A stretch of 25,761 nucleotides of DNA. It comes from an uncultured Pseudomonadota bacterium. Its GTDB lineage: Bacteria; Pseudomonadota; Gammaproteobacteria; Xanthomonadales; Ahniellaceae. The notes beneath the pieces were generated by a model that saw only the letters and a list, made by a program, of their open reading frames with translations, was not told the origin of the DNA and searched no databases. The stretch lies in NCBI GenBank assembly GCA_937996755.1, contig CALKUS010000029.1:1-25761 (forward strand), read 5' to 3'. The position numbers and the translations under genes are program-made. This document shows, piece after piece, positions 15,546-25,761 of the stretch; within the stretch, counting starts at the first letter, position 1; each line of letters opens with the position of its first letter.

Positions 15546-16034
15546 TCAGGATTCGTAGCTGACGGCGACGATCTCGTAGCTGCGCGAGCCGCTCGGCGCC
15601 TGGATTTCGACGACGTCGCCTTCGTTCTTGCCGATCAATGCGCGCGCGACGGGCGAGCTCACCGAGATGAGGCCCTGCTTGATGTCGGCTTCCAGGTCGC
15701 CGACGATCTGGTACTTCACGTCGTCGCCGCTGTTCTGGTCGTTGAGCTCGACGATCGCACCGAACACCACGCGCGACCCGGGATTCAGGCGCGCCGTGTC
15801 GATCACCTCGGCGTAGGAAAGCGCCGCCTCGAGCTCCTTGATGCGGCCCTCGATGAAGCCCTGCTGCTCGCGCGCGGCGTGGTATTCCGCGTTCTCCTTG
15901 AGGTCGCCGTGCGCGCGCGCTTCGGCGATCGCCTCGATCACTTTCGGGCGCTGCACGGATTTCAGGTGGTCGAGCTCCTCGCGCAGTCGCTGCGCGCCGC
16001 GCACGGTCATCGGGGAACGCTTGGTCGTCGCCAT
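15546..16034 (-). CDS. greA: Transcription elongation factor GreA
   Basis: This 162-residue protein stimulates RNA cleavage by backtracked RNA polymerase. The N-terminal coiled coil carries the AEARAHGDLKENAEYHAAREQQGF tip region with its acidic residues (D44, E47), followed by the C-terminal FKBP-like domain (PGSRVVFGAIVEL...ARALIGKNEGDVVEI). It is full length. ATG 16034 is preceded by a purine-rich AAAGAGAAA stretch. It lies 33 bases after carB and touches rpfE. The carB-greA arrangement is shared by many gamma- and betaproteobacteria. Confidence 0.97.
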   Translation of the reverse strand: MATTKRSPMTVRGAQRLREELDHLKSVQRPKVIEAIAEARAHGDLKENAEYHAAREQQGFIEGRIKELEAALSYAEVIDTARLNPGSRVVFGAIVELNDQNSGDDVKYQIVGDLEADIKQGLISVSSPVARALIGKNEGDVVEIQAPSGSRSYEIVAVSYES

Positions 16035-16067
16035 GTTTCTCTTTCTTTCCGGTTCGTTCGTTCGGTT

Positions 16068-19293
<3,226 letters not shown>

Positions 19294-19310
<17 letters not shown>

Positions 19311-20898
19311 CGTCGGCTCCGTTGTCGGTACTCGCGACGCCGGCTGCAACGACGCTGCGGATGGTGTTCTGTGGAATGGTCAGCTCGAGCTCGCCTTCGC
19401 GCGCATGGCGCAGCTTCAGCGTGATCGCCTGGTTGTTGTGCGCCATCAGCACGCCCGTGCGACGACCGCCGAGCGTGGTCCGCACCGTGATCGTGCGGCC
19501 GACGTATTTCGGGAGCTGCGCGTACGGAATGGAGCCGGCCACGGGCGCGGGGCCCGGCGCAGGCGTCGGCGCCGGCGCGTTCGGCCCCACCGGCGTGCCC
19601 ACCGGCACGGGCTCGAGCGGCACGGACGGGCGCGGCGTCGCGACGGGCTTCGGCTCGATGCTCGCGACGACGGGCGGCGCGGGGCTCGGCGCGGGCGGTG
19701 CGGCCGGGACGACGGCGGGGGTGGCGGTCACGGGCGCGGCCACGACCACCGCGGGCGCCGCCGGCGGCGGCACGTAGCCCATGCGCACCTGGTCCTCGAG
19801 CGTGGGCGGCCCCATGAACGCAGCGAGCTTCGCGGCGTCGTAGTCCAGCGTGAACGGAACCGCGGGGCCACCGCGCGTCTTCAGCATCGCATTGAGCTCG
19901 CGCAGCCGCTCGGCCGGCGGTGCGCGCGAGAGGTCGGCGATCGACGGCGTACCGCTGGGGCGCGATTCCAGCGACAGCTCGCCGCCGCGTTCGACGAAGC
20001 GACGGTATGCGGCCGACAGCGCCGCGGCAGGCACCGCACCCTGCTCGAACAGGCTGCGGCGGATCGCGGAAAGGTGGTGCTCGACGAATTCCAGTCGGCT
20101 GACGCCGACGCGTCGCGCGCAGAACCAGTTGCGCGACATCACGAAGCCGGCGTCTTCCACCTGCCAGCTGCGCAGCGCGATGTGCGCGGCGCGCCAGTCG
20201 GTGTTCATGATGCGGCTCGCGTCCGGAAGGCGCAGGCGCAGCGTGAATTGCGCGGCGGAAGCGTTGTCGGTTTCCAGCCGCGCCGTCACGTCGGTCAGGT
20301 CGTTCGCGATCGCCTCGAAGCCGACGCGCATGCGCTGGCGCGTGTCGGACAGGCCCATCGCCTTCAGGTCCGCGCGCGTCCAGTGGCGCGTGGCGCCGCA
20401 GCCGTAGCTTTCGAACGGCGACGCGCTCGTGAAGCCGAGCCACTCGAAGCCGGGAATCTCGGGCGGCTCGCCCGCGAGCTCGACGCCCTCGATGCTCGCC
20501 TGCAGCGTGGACGCGGGCGGCAGCGACCAGCCCGACGAATCCCCGATCCGCTTCGCGAGACGCGTCGGCAGGTTCGCGCGCAGGTCGGCCACGTCGGTGA
20601 CCGAGCGCGAGAGCCCGCCGTTCAGCAACCAGGTGAGGCCCGGCGTCGCGATCGCGACGCTCTCGGCCGTGATCGGCCCGCCGCGCATGCCCGGGTAGGG
20701 CTGGAAGCGCAGCTTCTCGAAGCGCACCGTGCCGTCGAAGCCCACCGACATCGACTCGTACGCGACGTCGCCGAACCAGCGCAACGGCACCAGCAGCCGC
20801 TGCGCGCCGGCCTCGATGCGCCACCAGAAGAACAGCAGGAGCAGCAGCAACGGAATGCTCAACGCGACCAGCGCGACACCGAGTCGCGCGCGCGTCAT
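19294..20898 (-). CDS. Membrane-anchored protein with Pro/Ala linker and C-terminal Sm-like barrel, function unknown
   Basis: I do not recognise a named family for this 534-residue protein. A positively charged start and one hydrophobic helix (about 7-25, LGVALVALSIPLLLLLLFF) suggest a type II membrane anchor with the rest in the periplasm. Residues about 30-370 form a mixed domain with features like VAYESMSVGFDGTVRFEKLRF, loosely like AsmA/DUF945-type envelope proteins. Residues 374-456 are a low-complexity Pro/Ala/Val linker. The last ~75 residues contain a beta-rich segment (463-518) whose pattern G-TITVRTTLGG-GVLMAHNN-ITLKL ... IPQNTIRSV resembles an Sm/SH3-like barrel. The gene sits between carA and carB, 13 bases after carA, and overlaps carB by 17, so all three are co-transcribed. 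ATG 20898 is chosen; GTG 20922 is possible. Confidence 0.8.
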
Positions 20899-20911
20899 GC
20901 GGCGGATGAAG

Positions 20912-22078
20912 TCAATGGCCACGGGCCGCGCGTGCAGCGTCGGTCCGGCGCAGGGATTGCGCTTCGAGCAGCTGGCGGAACCGCTCGAACAGCGGCGCCA
21001 CGTCGTGCGGCCCCGGGCTCGCTTCGGGGTGTCCCTGGAAGCCGAACGCGGGCGCATCGGTGAGCTCGATGCCCTGCAGCGAGCCGTCGAACAGCGAGCG
21101 ATGCGTCGCGCGCACGTTCGGCGGCAGCGTCGATTCGTCGACCGCGAAGCCGTGGTTCTGGCTGGAGATGGCGACGCGTCCGCTGTCGAGGTCGATCACG
21201 GGATGGTTCGCACCATGGTGGCCGAACTTCATCTTCGTCGTTTTCGCGCCGGCGGCAAGCCCGAGGAGCTGGTGTCCGAGGCAGATGCCGAACGTGGGCA
21301 CGCGCAGGCGGATGAACTCGCGGATCGCGGCGATCGCGTAGTCGCAGGGCTCCGGGTCGCCCGGACCGTTGGACAGGAAGACGCCGTCCGGCGCCAGCGC
21401 CATCACGTCCTTCGCGGGCGTCTGCGCGGGCACCACGGTCACGCGGCAGCCGGCGTCGGCCAGCAACTGCAGGATGTTGCGCTTCACGCCGAAGTCGTAG
21501 GCGACGACGTGGAACTTCGCGGCCGGCGCGTTGAACTTCGTCGTGTCCAGGTCGTAGGCGCCGCGCACCCAGTCGTAGCGCTTCGGCGCGCTCACCACTT
21601 TCGCGAGGTCCATGCCCTTGAGGCCGGGGAATTCGCGCGCGCGGCGCAGCGCTTCGGCTTCGTCGATGCCTGCGCCGGCCGCGATGCAACCGTTCTGCGC
21701 CCCGCCGTCGCGCAGGATGCGCGTGAGGCGGCGCGTGTCGATGTCGGCGATGCCCACCACGCCGTGGCGGCGCATGAACGCGTCCAGCGGTTCCTCGCTG
21801 CGCCAGTTGCTCAGGCGGCGCGGCAGGTCGCGCACCACGAGGCCGGCGGCGTGGACTTCGCTCGCTTCGTCGTCGGCCGCGTTGATGCCGGTATTGCCCA
21901 CGTGCGGCACCGTCAGCGTGACGATCTGCCGCGCGTACGAGGGGTCGGTCAGGATTTCCTGGTAGCCCGTGATCGCGGTGTTGAACACCACTTCGCCAAC
22001 GGCGTACCCGTCGGCGCCGATGCCGGTGCCGCGGAAGATCGTGCCGTCTGCGAGCACGAGGAGTGCGGGTTTCGTCAC
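20912..22078 (-). CDS. carA: Carbamoyl-phosphate synthase small (glutaminase) subunit
   Basis: This 388-residue subunit hydrolyses glutamine and passes ammonia to CarB. The N-terminal CPSase domain (LADGTIFRGTGIGADGYAVGEVVFNTAITGYQEILTDPSY) is followed by a class I glutamine amidotransferase domain with the nucleophile Cys in FGICLGHQ and the His/Glu pair in GFQGHPEASPGPHD, as well as NGPGDP. Length is normal (E. coli 382). GTG 22078 begins the protein (MTKPALLVL) and has a weak AGG about 12 bases upstream. It is the first gene of the minus-strand series. A divergent gap of about 200 bases separates it from the four-gene plus-strand operon. Confidence 0.97.
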   Translation of the reverse strand: MTKPALLVLADGTIFRGTGIGADGYAVGEVVFNTAITGYQEILTDPSYARQIVTLTVPHVGNTGINAADDEASEVHAAGLVVRDLPRRLSNWRSEEPLDAFMRRHGVVGIADIDTRRLTRILRDGGAQNGCIAAGAGIDEAEALRRAREFPGLKGMDLAKVVSAPKRYDWVRGAYDLDTTKFNAPAAKFHVVAYDFGVKRNILQLLADAGCRVTVVPAQTPAKDVMALAPDGVFLSNGPGDPEPCDYAIAAIREFIRLRVPTFGICLGHQLLGLAAGAKTTKMKFGHHGANHPVIDLDSGRVAISSQNHGFAVDESTLPPNVRATHRSLFDGSLQGIELTDAPAFGFQGHPEASPGPHDVAPLFERFRQLLEAQSLRRTDAARAARGH

Positions 22079-22198
22079 GCTGCCGTCGCCTGGTCAATGC
22101 GTCGCGCTGGCCGATTCCGTTGCGCGCTGCGCGGGTGCGCGCGAACCCGCGGTCTGGCGTTGCCAGCCCGTGGGCCCGGTCTCGAAAGGCGAGTGGAA

Positions 22199-22227
22199 AT
22201 GATACGGGGTGTGCCCGGCCGCGTCCA
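22199..22227 (-). promoter_or_regulatory. Candidate carA promoter
   Basis: On the minus strand TGGACG (22222-22227) and TATCAT (22199-22204) are separated by exactly 17 bases, each matching four or five of six positions of the sigma-70 consensus. Transcription would begin near 22192 and leave a leader of about 110 bases before the carA GTG, long enough for regulation by arginine or pyrimidines, though I see no recognisable operator. Confidence 0.45.
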
Positions 22228-22247
22228 TGGCGAATCGGGGCGCGCGC

Positions 22248-22253
22248 TATAGT
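22248..22253 (+). promoter_or_regulatory. Candidate -10 box for the oxygenase-lgt-radical SAM operon
   Basis: TATAGT lies 26 bases before the oxygenase ATG, giving a short leader of about 20 bases. The -35 region (around 22225-22230) is weak and overlaps the -35 of the candidate divergent carA promoter, so the two promoters may compete or share a regulator. Confidence 0.4.
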
Positions 22254-22279
22254 GGCGGCCGCTCCGCAACCGCCCCGCC

Positions 22280-22969
22280 ATGACCGCGACCGCGCCCGCC
22301 GCCACGTCCGATCCGTTGCTGCGCCAGGCCCTGGTGCCGCCGGTGGCCCGCGTGCACGAAACGCCGTTCCGCTTCGTCACCAGTTCGGGCGTGCTCGACC
22401 CTGCCGCCCGTGACGCGCTGCTCGCCGATTTCCCGCGCTACGCCGGCGCCGGGTTCTTTCCGCACGACGAAGCCGACTGCGGCCCGGCGGTGAACGCGCT
22501 CGTCGCGGCGCTCACGCGCCCGGACGTGGCCGACGCGCTCGGCGCCCAGCTCGGCTTGCCGTCGCTCGGCGGCCATCCCACGCTCGTCACGCTCTGCCGC
22601 GCGCTCAACTCGCGCCACGGCAACGTGCACACCGACAGTCTGTCCAAGATCGCCACGGCGCTCGTCTACCTCGAGCCCGACTGGCCGAACGGCAGCGCGG
22701 GGTGCCTGCGCTTCGTGGCGAACGGCGACGACGTCGAGTCGGTCGTCGTCCCCGAGCTGCCGCCCGTCTACGGCAACTTCGCGATCTTCCGCCGCGCCGA
22801 CAATTCGTTCCACGGGCACCTGCCCTACGAGGGCCAGCGTCGCGTGATCCAGGTCGCCTGGCTGACGAGCGAGGAAGAAAAGCTGCGCAAGACGCGCCGC
22901 GGCCGCTTCTCGCGGCTCGTGAAGCGCATCGTCGGCGCGCTCGACCGGCGCTGGGGCCGTCGCGGCTGA
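22280..22969 (+). CDS. 2OG-Fe(II) dioxygenase family protein
   Basis: This 229-residue double-stranded beta-helix oxygenase is identified by its iron ligands: the HxD motif H117/D119 in GNVHTDSLSK and the distal H178 in NSFHGH, with R187/R188 (EGQRRVIQVAWL) placed to bind 2-oxoglutarate. All three metal ligands are present, so it should be active. Its substrate cannot be told from the sequence. The C-terminus is a basic tail (KTRRGRFSRLVKRIVGALDRRWGRRG) that could be an amphipathic membrane-binding helix. The next gene starts only seven bases after its stop, so it is probably the first gene of a four-gene operon; a role in modifying the same lipid or polymer as its neighbours is inference. 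Confidence 0.85.
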   Translation: MTATAPAATSDPLLRQALVPPVARVHETPFRFVTSSGVLDPAARDALLADFPRYAGAGFFPHDEADCGPAVNALVAALTRPDVADALGAQLGLPSLGGHPTLVTLCRALNSRHGNVHTDSLSKIATALVYLEPDWPNGSAGCLRFVANGDDVESVVVPELPPVYGNFAIFRRADNSFHGHLPYEGQRRVIQVAWLTSEEEKLRKTRRGRFSRLVKRIVGALDRRWGRRG

Positions 22970-22976
22970 CACGCGC

Positions 22977-23714
22977 TTGTCCCCGGTTGCCGTCCATACG
23001 GTGCTGGAGCTGCTCGCCTACACGGTCGGCTTCCAGCTGTTCCTGCGCGAGCGGAAGCGCCTGGCCTTGCCCGCGCTCGAAGGCCACGACCGCAGCGTCT
23101 GGATCGGCGTCGCCGCGATCGCCGGCGCCGCGCTCGGCGCGAAGCTCGGGTTCTGGATCGAGGATCCCGACGCGGCGTTCGCCGATTTCCCCGACTGGCG
23201 CCACCTGCTGCAGGGCAAGACGATCGTCGGCGCATTGCTCGGCGGGCTCGTGGCCGTGGAAGCGATCAAGCGCATCGTGGGCATCCGCGAGCGCAGCGGC
23301 GACGCGTTCGTGCTGCCGCTCGCGATCGGCATGGCGATCGGGCGCCTCGGCTGCTTCTTCGCCGGGCTGGACGACCACACCTACGGGATCCCGACTTCGC
23401 TCCCGTGGGGCGTGGATTTCGGCGACGGGATCCCGCGGCATCCGACGCAGCTCTACGAGCTGGCGTTCGTGCTCGCGCTCGGCGGCTGGTTGCGCGCGAA
23501 CGAGGCGCGCTTCCCGCGCCCCGGCGACCGCTTCCAGTGGTACATGATCGGCTACCTCGCGTTCCGCTTCGCGAGCGAGTACATCAAACCGATACCGCAC
23601 GGCTATTTCCTCGGCCTGTCGGGCATCCAGTTGCTGTGCCTCGCCGGGCTCATCCACTACCATCGAACGATCGTCGGGCGTATCGGGATGGCGCGCGTTT
23701 GGCTGCGAAAGTAA
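22977..23714 (+). CDS. Divergent prolipoprotein diacylglyceryl transferase (Lgt)-like membrane protein
   Basis: This 245-residue polytopic protein has the Lgt fold signatures GRLGCFFAG (122-130), RHPTQLYE (154-161) and AFRFASE (195-201). True Lgt moves diacylglycerol from phosphatidylglycerol to the lipobox cysteine of lipoproteins. The Arg and Glu equivalent to E. coli R239/E243 remain (R197, E201), as does R143 (R123). The position of essential N146 is Cys (C126), that of E151 is Leu (L131), and the HGG motif reads VGA (84-86). It is therefore probably a paralogue with another job on glycerolipids rather than the housekeeping enzyme. The start is a TTG seven bases after the oxygenase stop; GTG 23001 is an alternative. 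Its end overlaps the radical SAM gene by 16 bases. Confidence 0.85.
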   Translation: MSPVAVHTVLELLAYTVGFQLFLRERKRLALPALEGHDRSVWIGVAAIAGAALGAKLGFWIEDPDAAFADFPDWRHLLQGKTIVGALLGGLVAVEAIKRIVGIRERSGDAFVLPLAIGMAIGRLGCFFAGLDDHTYGIPTSLPWGVDFGDGIPRHPTQLYELAFVLALGGWLRANEARFPRPGDRFQWYMIGYLAFRFASEYIKPIPHGYFLGLSGIQLLCLAGLIHYHRTIVGRIGMARVWLRK

Positions 23715-25135
23715 GGCCGTACCTGTTCTACGACAGCGCGACCAGCGTCTGCACGACGTGCCTGCGGCGCGTCGAAGCGAAGATCATCGTCAAGGACGAG
23801 CGCGTCTACCTCGAGAAGTGGTGCGCGCTGCACGGCCGCGAGCGCGTACTCGTCGCCGAGGACGCCGCGTACTACCGCAAGTCGCGCGAAGTCTTCATCA
23901 AGCCGCCCGAGCTGCCGCAGCGCTTCAACACCGAACAGCGCTGGGGTTGCCCGTACGACTGCGGGTTGTGCCCCGAGCACATGCAGCACTCCTGCCTGAC
24001 GCTCGTCGAGGTGACCGACCATTGCAACCTGCGTTGCCCGATCTGCTACGCGGACTCGGGCCCGCACCGGCCGGGCTTTCGCGACCTCGCCACGATCGAG
24101 CGCATGCTCGACGCCGTCGTCGCGAACGAAGGCGAGCCCGACGTCGTGCAGATCTCGGGCGGCGAGCCCACGATCCACCCGGAGTTCTTCGCGATCCTCG
24201 ACGCCGCCAAACGGCGACCGATCCGGCACCTCATGGTGAACACGAACGGGCTGCGCATCGCGAAGGAACCCGGCTTCGCGAAACGCCTCGCCGAGTACCA
24301 GCCCGGCTTCGAGTTGTACCTGCAGTTCGATTCGCTGCGCGACGAGGTGCACCAGGCGCTGCGCGGAGCGAGGTTGTCGGACGTCCGCCGGCGCGCGCTC
24401 GACGCGCTGAACGAGCACGACGTCTCGACCACGCTCGTCGTCACGGTGAAGAACGGCCTGAACGACCACGAGCTCGGCGAGATCGTCGAGTTCGCGCTCG
24501 GCCAGCCGTGCGTGCGCGGCGTGACGTTCCAGCCGATCCAGCAGGCCGGTCGGCTCGAGAACTACGACCCCGCGCGCGACCGCCTCACGCTCACCGGCGT
24601 GCGCAACCGCATCCTCGCGCAGACGAAGGTGTTCGCGCCCGAGGACCTGATCCCGGTCCCCTGCAATCCCGACTGCCTCGCGATGGCGTACGCGCTCAAG
24701 TTCGACGGCGGCGTGCTGCCGCTCACGCGCTTCGTGTCGCCCGAGACGCTGGTCTCGAAGGGCCGCAACACCATCGTCGTCGAGCGCGACGAGGAACTGC
24801 GCGCGCACGTGTTCGAGCTGTTCGCGACGAACCATTCGCCGGAGTCGCAGGCCTGCTCGCTGTCCGACCTGCTCTGCTGCCTGCCCCAGGTGCAGGCGCC
24901 GAAGGAGCTCGGCTACAGGAACGTCTTCCGCGTGCTGATCATGCAGTTCATCGACGCGCAGTCGTTCGACCTGCGCGCGGTGAAGAAATCCTGCGTGCAC
25001 ATCGCGCAGCCCGACGGGCGCATGATCCCGTTCGACACCTTCAACATCTTCTACCGCGATGGTCGCGCAGAGCGACTCGCGGAATTGCGCAGGGAGGCGG
25101 GCATCGCCGCCGGCCTGGTCGAGGAAACCGCATGA
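23699..25135 (+). CDS. Radical SAM enzyme of the tetraether / membrane-spanning lipid synthase-like group
   Basis: This 478-residue radical SAM protein carries an unusual cysteine set. It has an N-terminal rubredoxin-like site (C18xxC21, C42 with H45), a CPYDCGLC motif (C84, C88, C91) plus C99, the radical SAM motif C109xxxC113xxC116, GGEP (154-157), and later C322/C326 (PCNPDC), C386, C393/C394 and C432. Archaeal tetraether synthase Tes, of the MJ0619/COG1964 type, holds three 4Fe-4S clusters plus a rubredoxin-like iron and shares the CPxDCGxC...CNLxCPxC layout and the IPFDTFNIFYRD end, as I recall it. Bacterial relatives join acyl tails into membrane-spanning lipids. The start is taken at TTG 23699, overlapping the Lgt-like gene; no ATG occurs near. 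Its TGA overlaps the next ATG. The family group is well supported; the exact reaction is inference. Confidence 0.88.
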   Translation: MAAKVRPYLFYDSATSVCTTCLRRVEAKIIVKDERVYLEKWCALHGRERVLVAEDAAYYRKSREVFIKPPELPQRFNTEQRWGCPYDCGLCPEHMQHSCLTLVEVTDHCNLRCPICYADSGPHRPGFRDLATIERMLDAVVANEGEPDVVQISGGEPTIHPEFFAILDAAKRRPIRHLMVNTNGLRIAKEPGFAKRLAEYQPGFELYLQFDSLRDEVHQALRGARLSDVRRRALDALNEHDVSTTLVVTVKNGLNDHELGEIVEFALGQPCVRGVTFQPIQQAGRLENYDPARDRLTLTGVRNRILAQTKVFAPEDLIPVPCNPDCLAMAYALKFDGGVLPLTRFVSPETLVSKGRNTIVVERDEELRAHVFELFATNHSPESQACSLSDLLCCLPQVQAPKELGYRNVFRVLIMQFIDAQSFDLRAVKKSCVHIAQPDGRMIPFDTFNIFYRDGRAERLAELRREAGIAAGLVEETA

Positions 25136-25554
25136 ACGAGCCGTTGCCGCCGCCGCTGCCACCGGGTGCCTCGCCGCCGCCGCGGCCGTCGTCCCCGCCG
25201 CCCTACCGTCCGCCGGCCAGGCCGACGCCGAAGGACCCGAACTACCGCGGCTCGATCCTCAAGGGCCTGATCCTCGGCTGGGTCGTCGTCGTGGGCGGCT
25301 ACATGGTGCTCGGTGCGCTCGCCGCGGGCCTCGGCTCCACCGGTGTGTTCAACACCGACGCGGGCGGCATGCTGCTCGTCCTGCTCGGGCTCGTGCCGTG
25401 GCTCGGGCTCGTCGCATGGCTCGTGTACTACGCCGCGCACGGCGAGCCGCGCACGGCCGGCGGCTTCGGTCTCGCGGTCGTCTCGATGGTGGCCGTCGCC
25501 GTGCTGCTCGTCGCGGCCTGCTTCACCTTGCTCGCGGGCACGAGCTGGCACTAG
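25132..25554 (+). CDS. Small proline-rich membrane protein, function unknown
   Basis: I do not recognise this 140-residue protein. The first ~40 residues are a proline-rich cytoplasmic tail (PLPPPLPPG, SPPPRPSSPPPYRPP), followed by three predicted membrane helices (about 43-67, 76-101 and 110-134). The tail could bind a partner; the helices suggest a scaffold or membrane adaptor. The ATG overlaps the radical SAM stop (ATGA) and has a good GAGGA ribosome-binding site, so it belongs to the same operon. Its stop lies two bases from the dapB stop on the other strand, leaving no room for a separate terminator. Confidence 0.82.
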   Translation: MNEPLPPPLPPGASPPPRPSSPPPYRPPARPTPKDPNYRGSILKGLILGWVVVVGGYMVLGALAAGLGSTGVFNTDAGGMLLVLLGLVPWLGLVAWLVYYAAHGEPRTAGGFGLAVVSMVAVAVLLVAACFTLLAGTSWH

Positions 25555-25556
25555 CG

Positions 25557-25761
25557 TCAGCCGCCCAGCACGTCGTCCATCGCGTAGAGGCCGGCAGGCC
25601 TGCCGTGCAGCCACCGCGCGGCGCGGATCGCGCCGATCGCGAACACGTCGCGCGACGTGGCCTTGTGCGTGAGCTCGATGCGCTCGCCCGCGCCCGCGAA
25701 CACCACGGTGTGCTCGCCGACCACGTCGCCCAGGCGCAGCGATGCGATGCCGATCTCGCCG
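25557..25761 (-). CDS. dapB: 4-hydroxy-tetrahydrodipicolinate reductase, C-terminal part (cut by window end)
   Basis: The last 68 residues are visible and end in GEHTVVFAGAGERIELTHKATSRDVFAIGAIRAARWL...GLYAMDDVLGG, the typical DapB C-terminus (compare LTHxASxRxxFAxGAxRxAxWL...GLYxMxDVL). DapB reduces 4-hydroxy-tetrahydrodipicolinate in lysine and diaminopimelate synthesis. The N-terminal Rossmann domain lies beyond the window. In Xanthomonas, as I recall, dapB precedes carA directly; here the four-gene plus-strand operon lies between them. Confidence 0.93.
   Translation of the reverse strand, partial: GEIGIASLRLGDVVGEHTVVFAGAGERIELTHKATSRDVFAIGAIRAARWLHGRPAGLYAMDDVLGG

Noticed and set aside
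22977..23714. Annotation as the housekeeping Lgt
   Set aside because: Several positions essential in E. coli Lgt are substituted, and the genomic context is not that of lgt-thyA.

Overview
This window is GC-rich DNA from a gammaproteobacterium, most likely a member of the Xanthomonadales (Lysobacterales). The assignment rests on gene content and order: it is an rpf (diffusible signal factor, DSF) quorum-sensing locus joined to lysS, prfB, recJ, rpfE, greA, carB, carA and dapB, an arrangement I know from Xanthomonas and relatives. The first 32 bases are an Illumina TruSeq adapter left in the assembly. The window therefore begins at a contig edge, and its first gene is an artificially joined fragment.

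Layout. An acyl-CoA ligase fragment (rpfB/fadD-like, +) converges on dinB (-). DinB diverges from rpfF (+), the DSF synthase. rpfF converges on a long minus-strand series, which in transcription order runs carA, a membrane-anchored unknown, carB, greA, rpfE, recJ, an ECF sigma factor, a Ser/Thr kinase, prfB, lysS, rpfG and rpfC. Many of these genes overlap or abut. Divergent from carA is a compact plus-strand operon of four genes: a 2OG-Fe(II) oxygenase, a divergent Lgt-like membrane protein, a radical SAM protein with extra cysteine clusters resembling the tetraether/membrane-spanning-lipid synthase group, and a small membrane protein. It runs nose-to-nose into dapB, which is cut by the window end.

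How the genes work together. RpfF makes the DSF fatty-acid signal, RpfC senses it and RpfG is the cognate response regulator. RpfF and RpfC keep the expected key residues. RpfG has lost three of the metal ligands of its HD-GYP domain, so the usual output (c-di-GMP hydrolysis) is doubtful. The ECF sigma/kinase pair looks like a separate phosphorylation-controlled transcription switch lying inside the housekeeping series. The four-gene operon next to carA is the best candidate for an undescribed system; I propose that it modifies membrane lipids.

Smaller features include the programmed +1 frameshift in prfB, REP-like palindromes sharing one sequence family at two sites, a hairpin terminator between rpfF and rpfC, and a hairpin-rich rpfF leader. 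I saw no tRNA, rRNA, CRISPR array, insertion sequence or phage gene. Function calls come from reading translated sequence and from memory of the families; no search was run.
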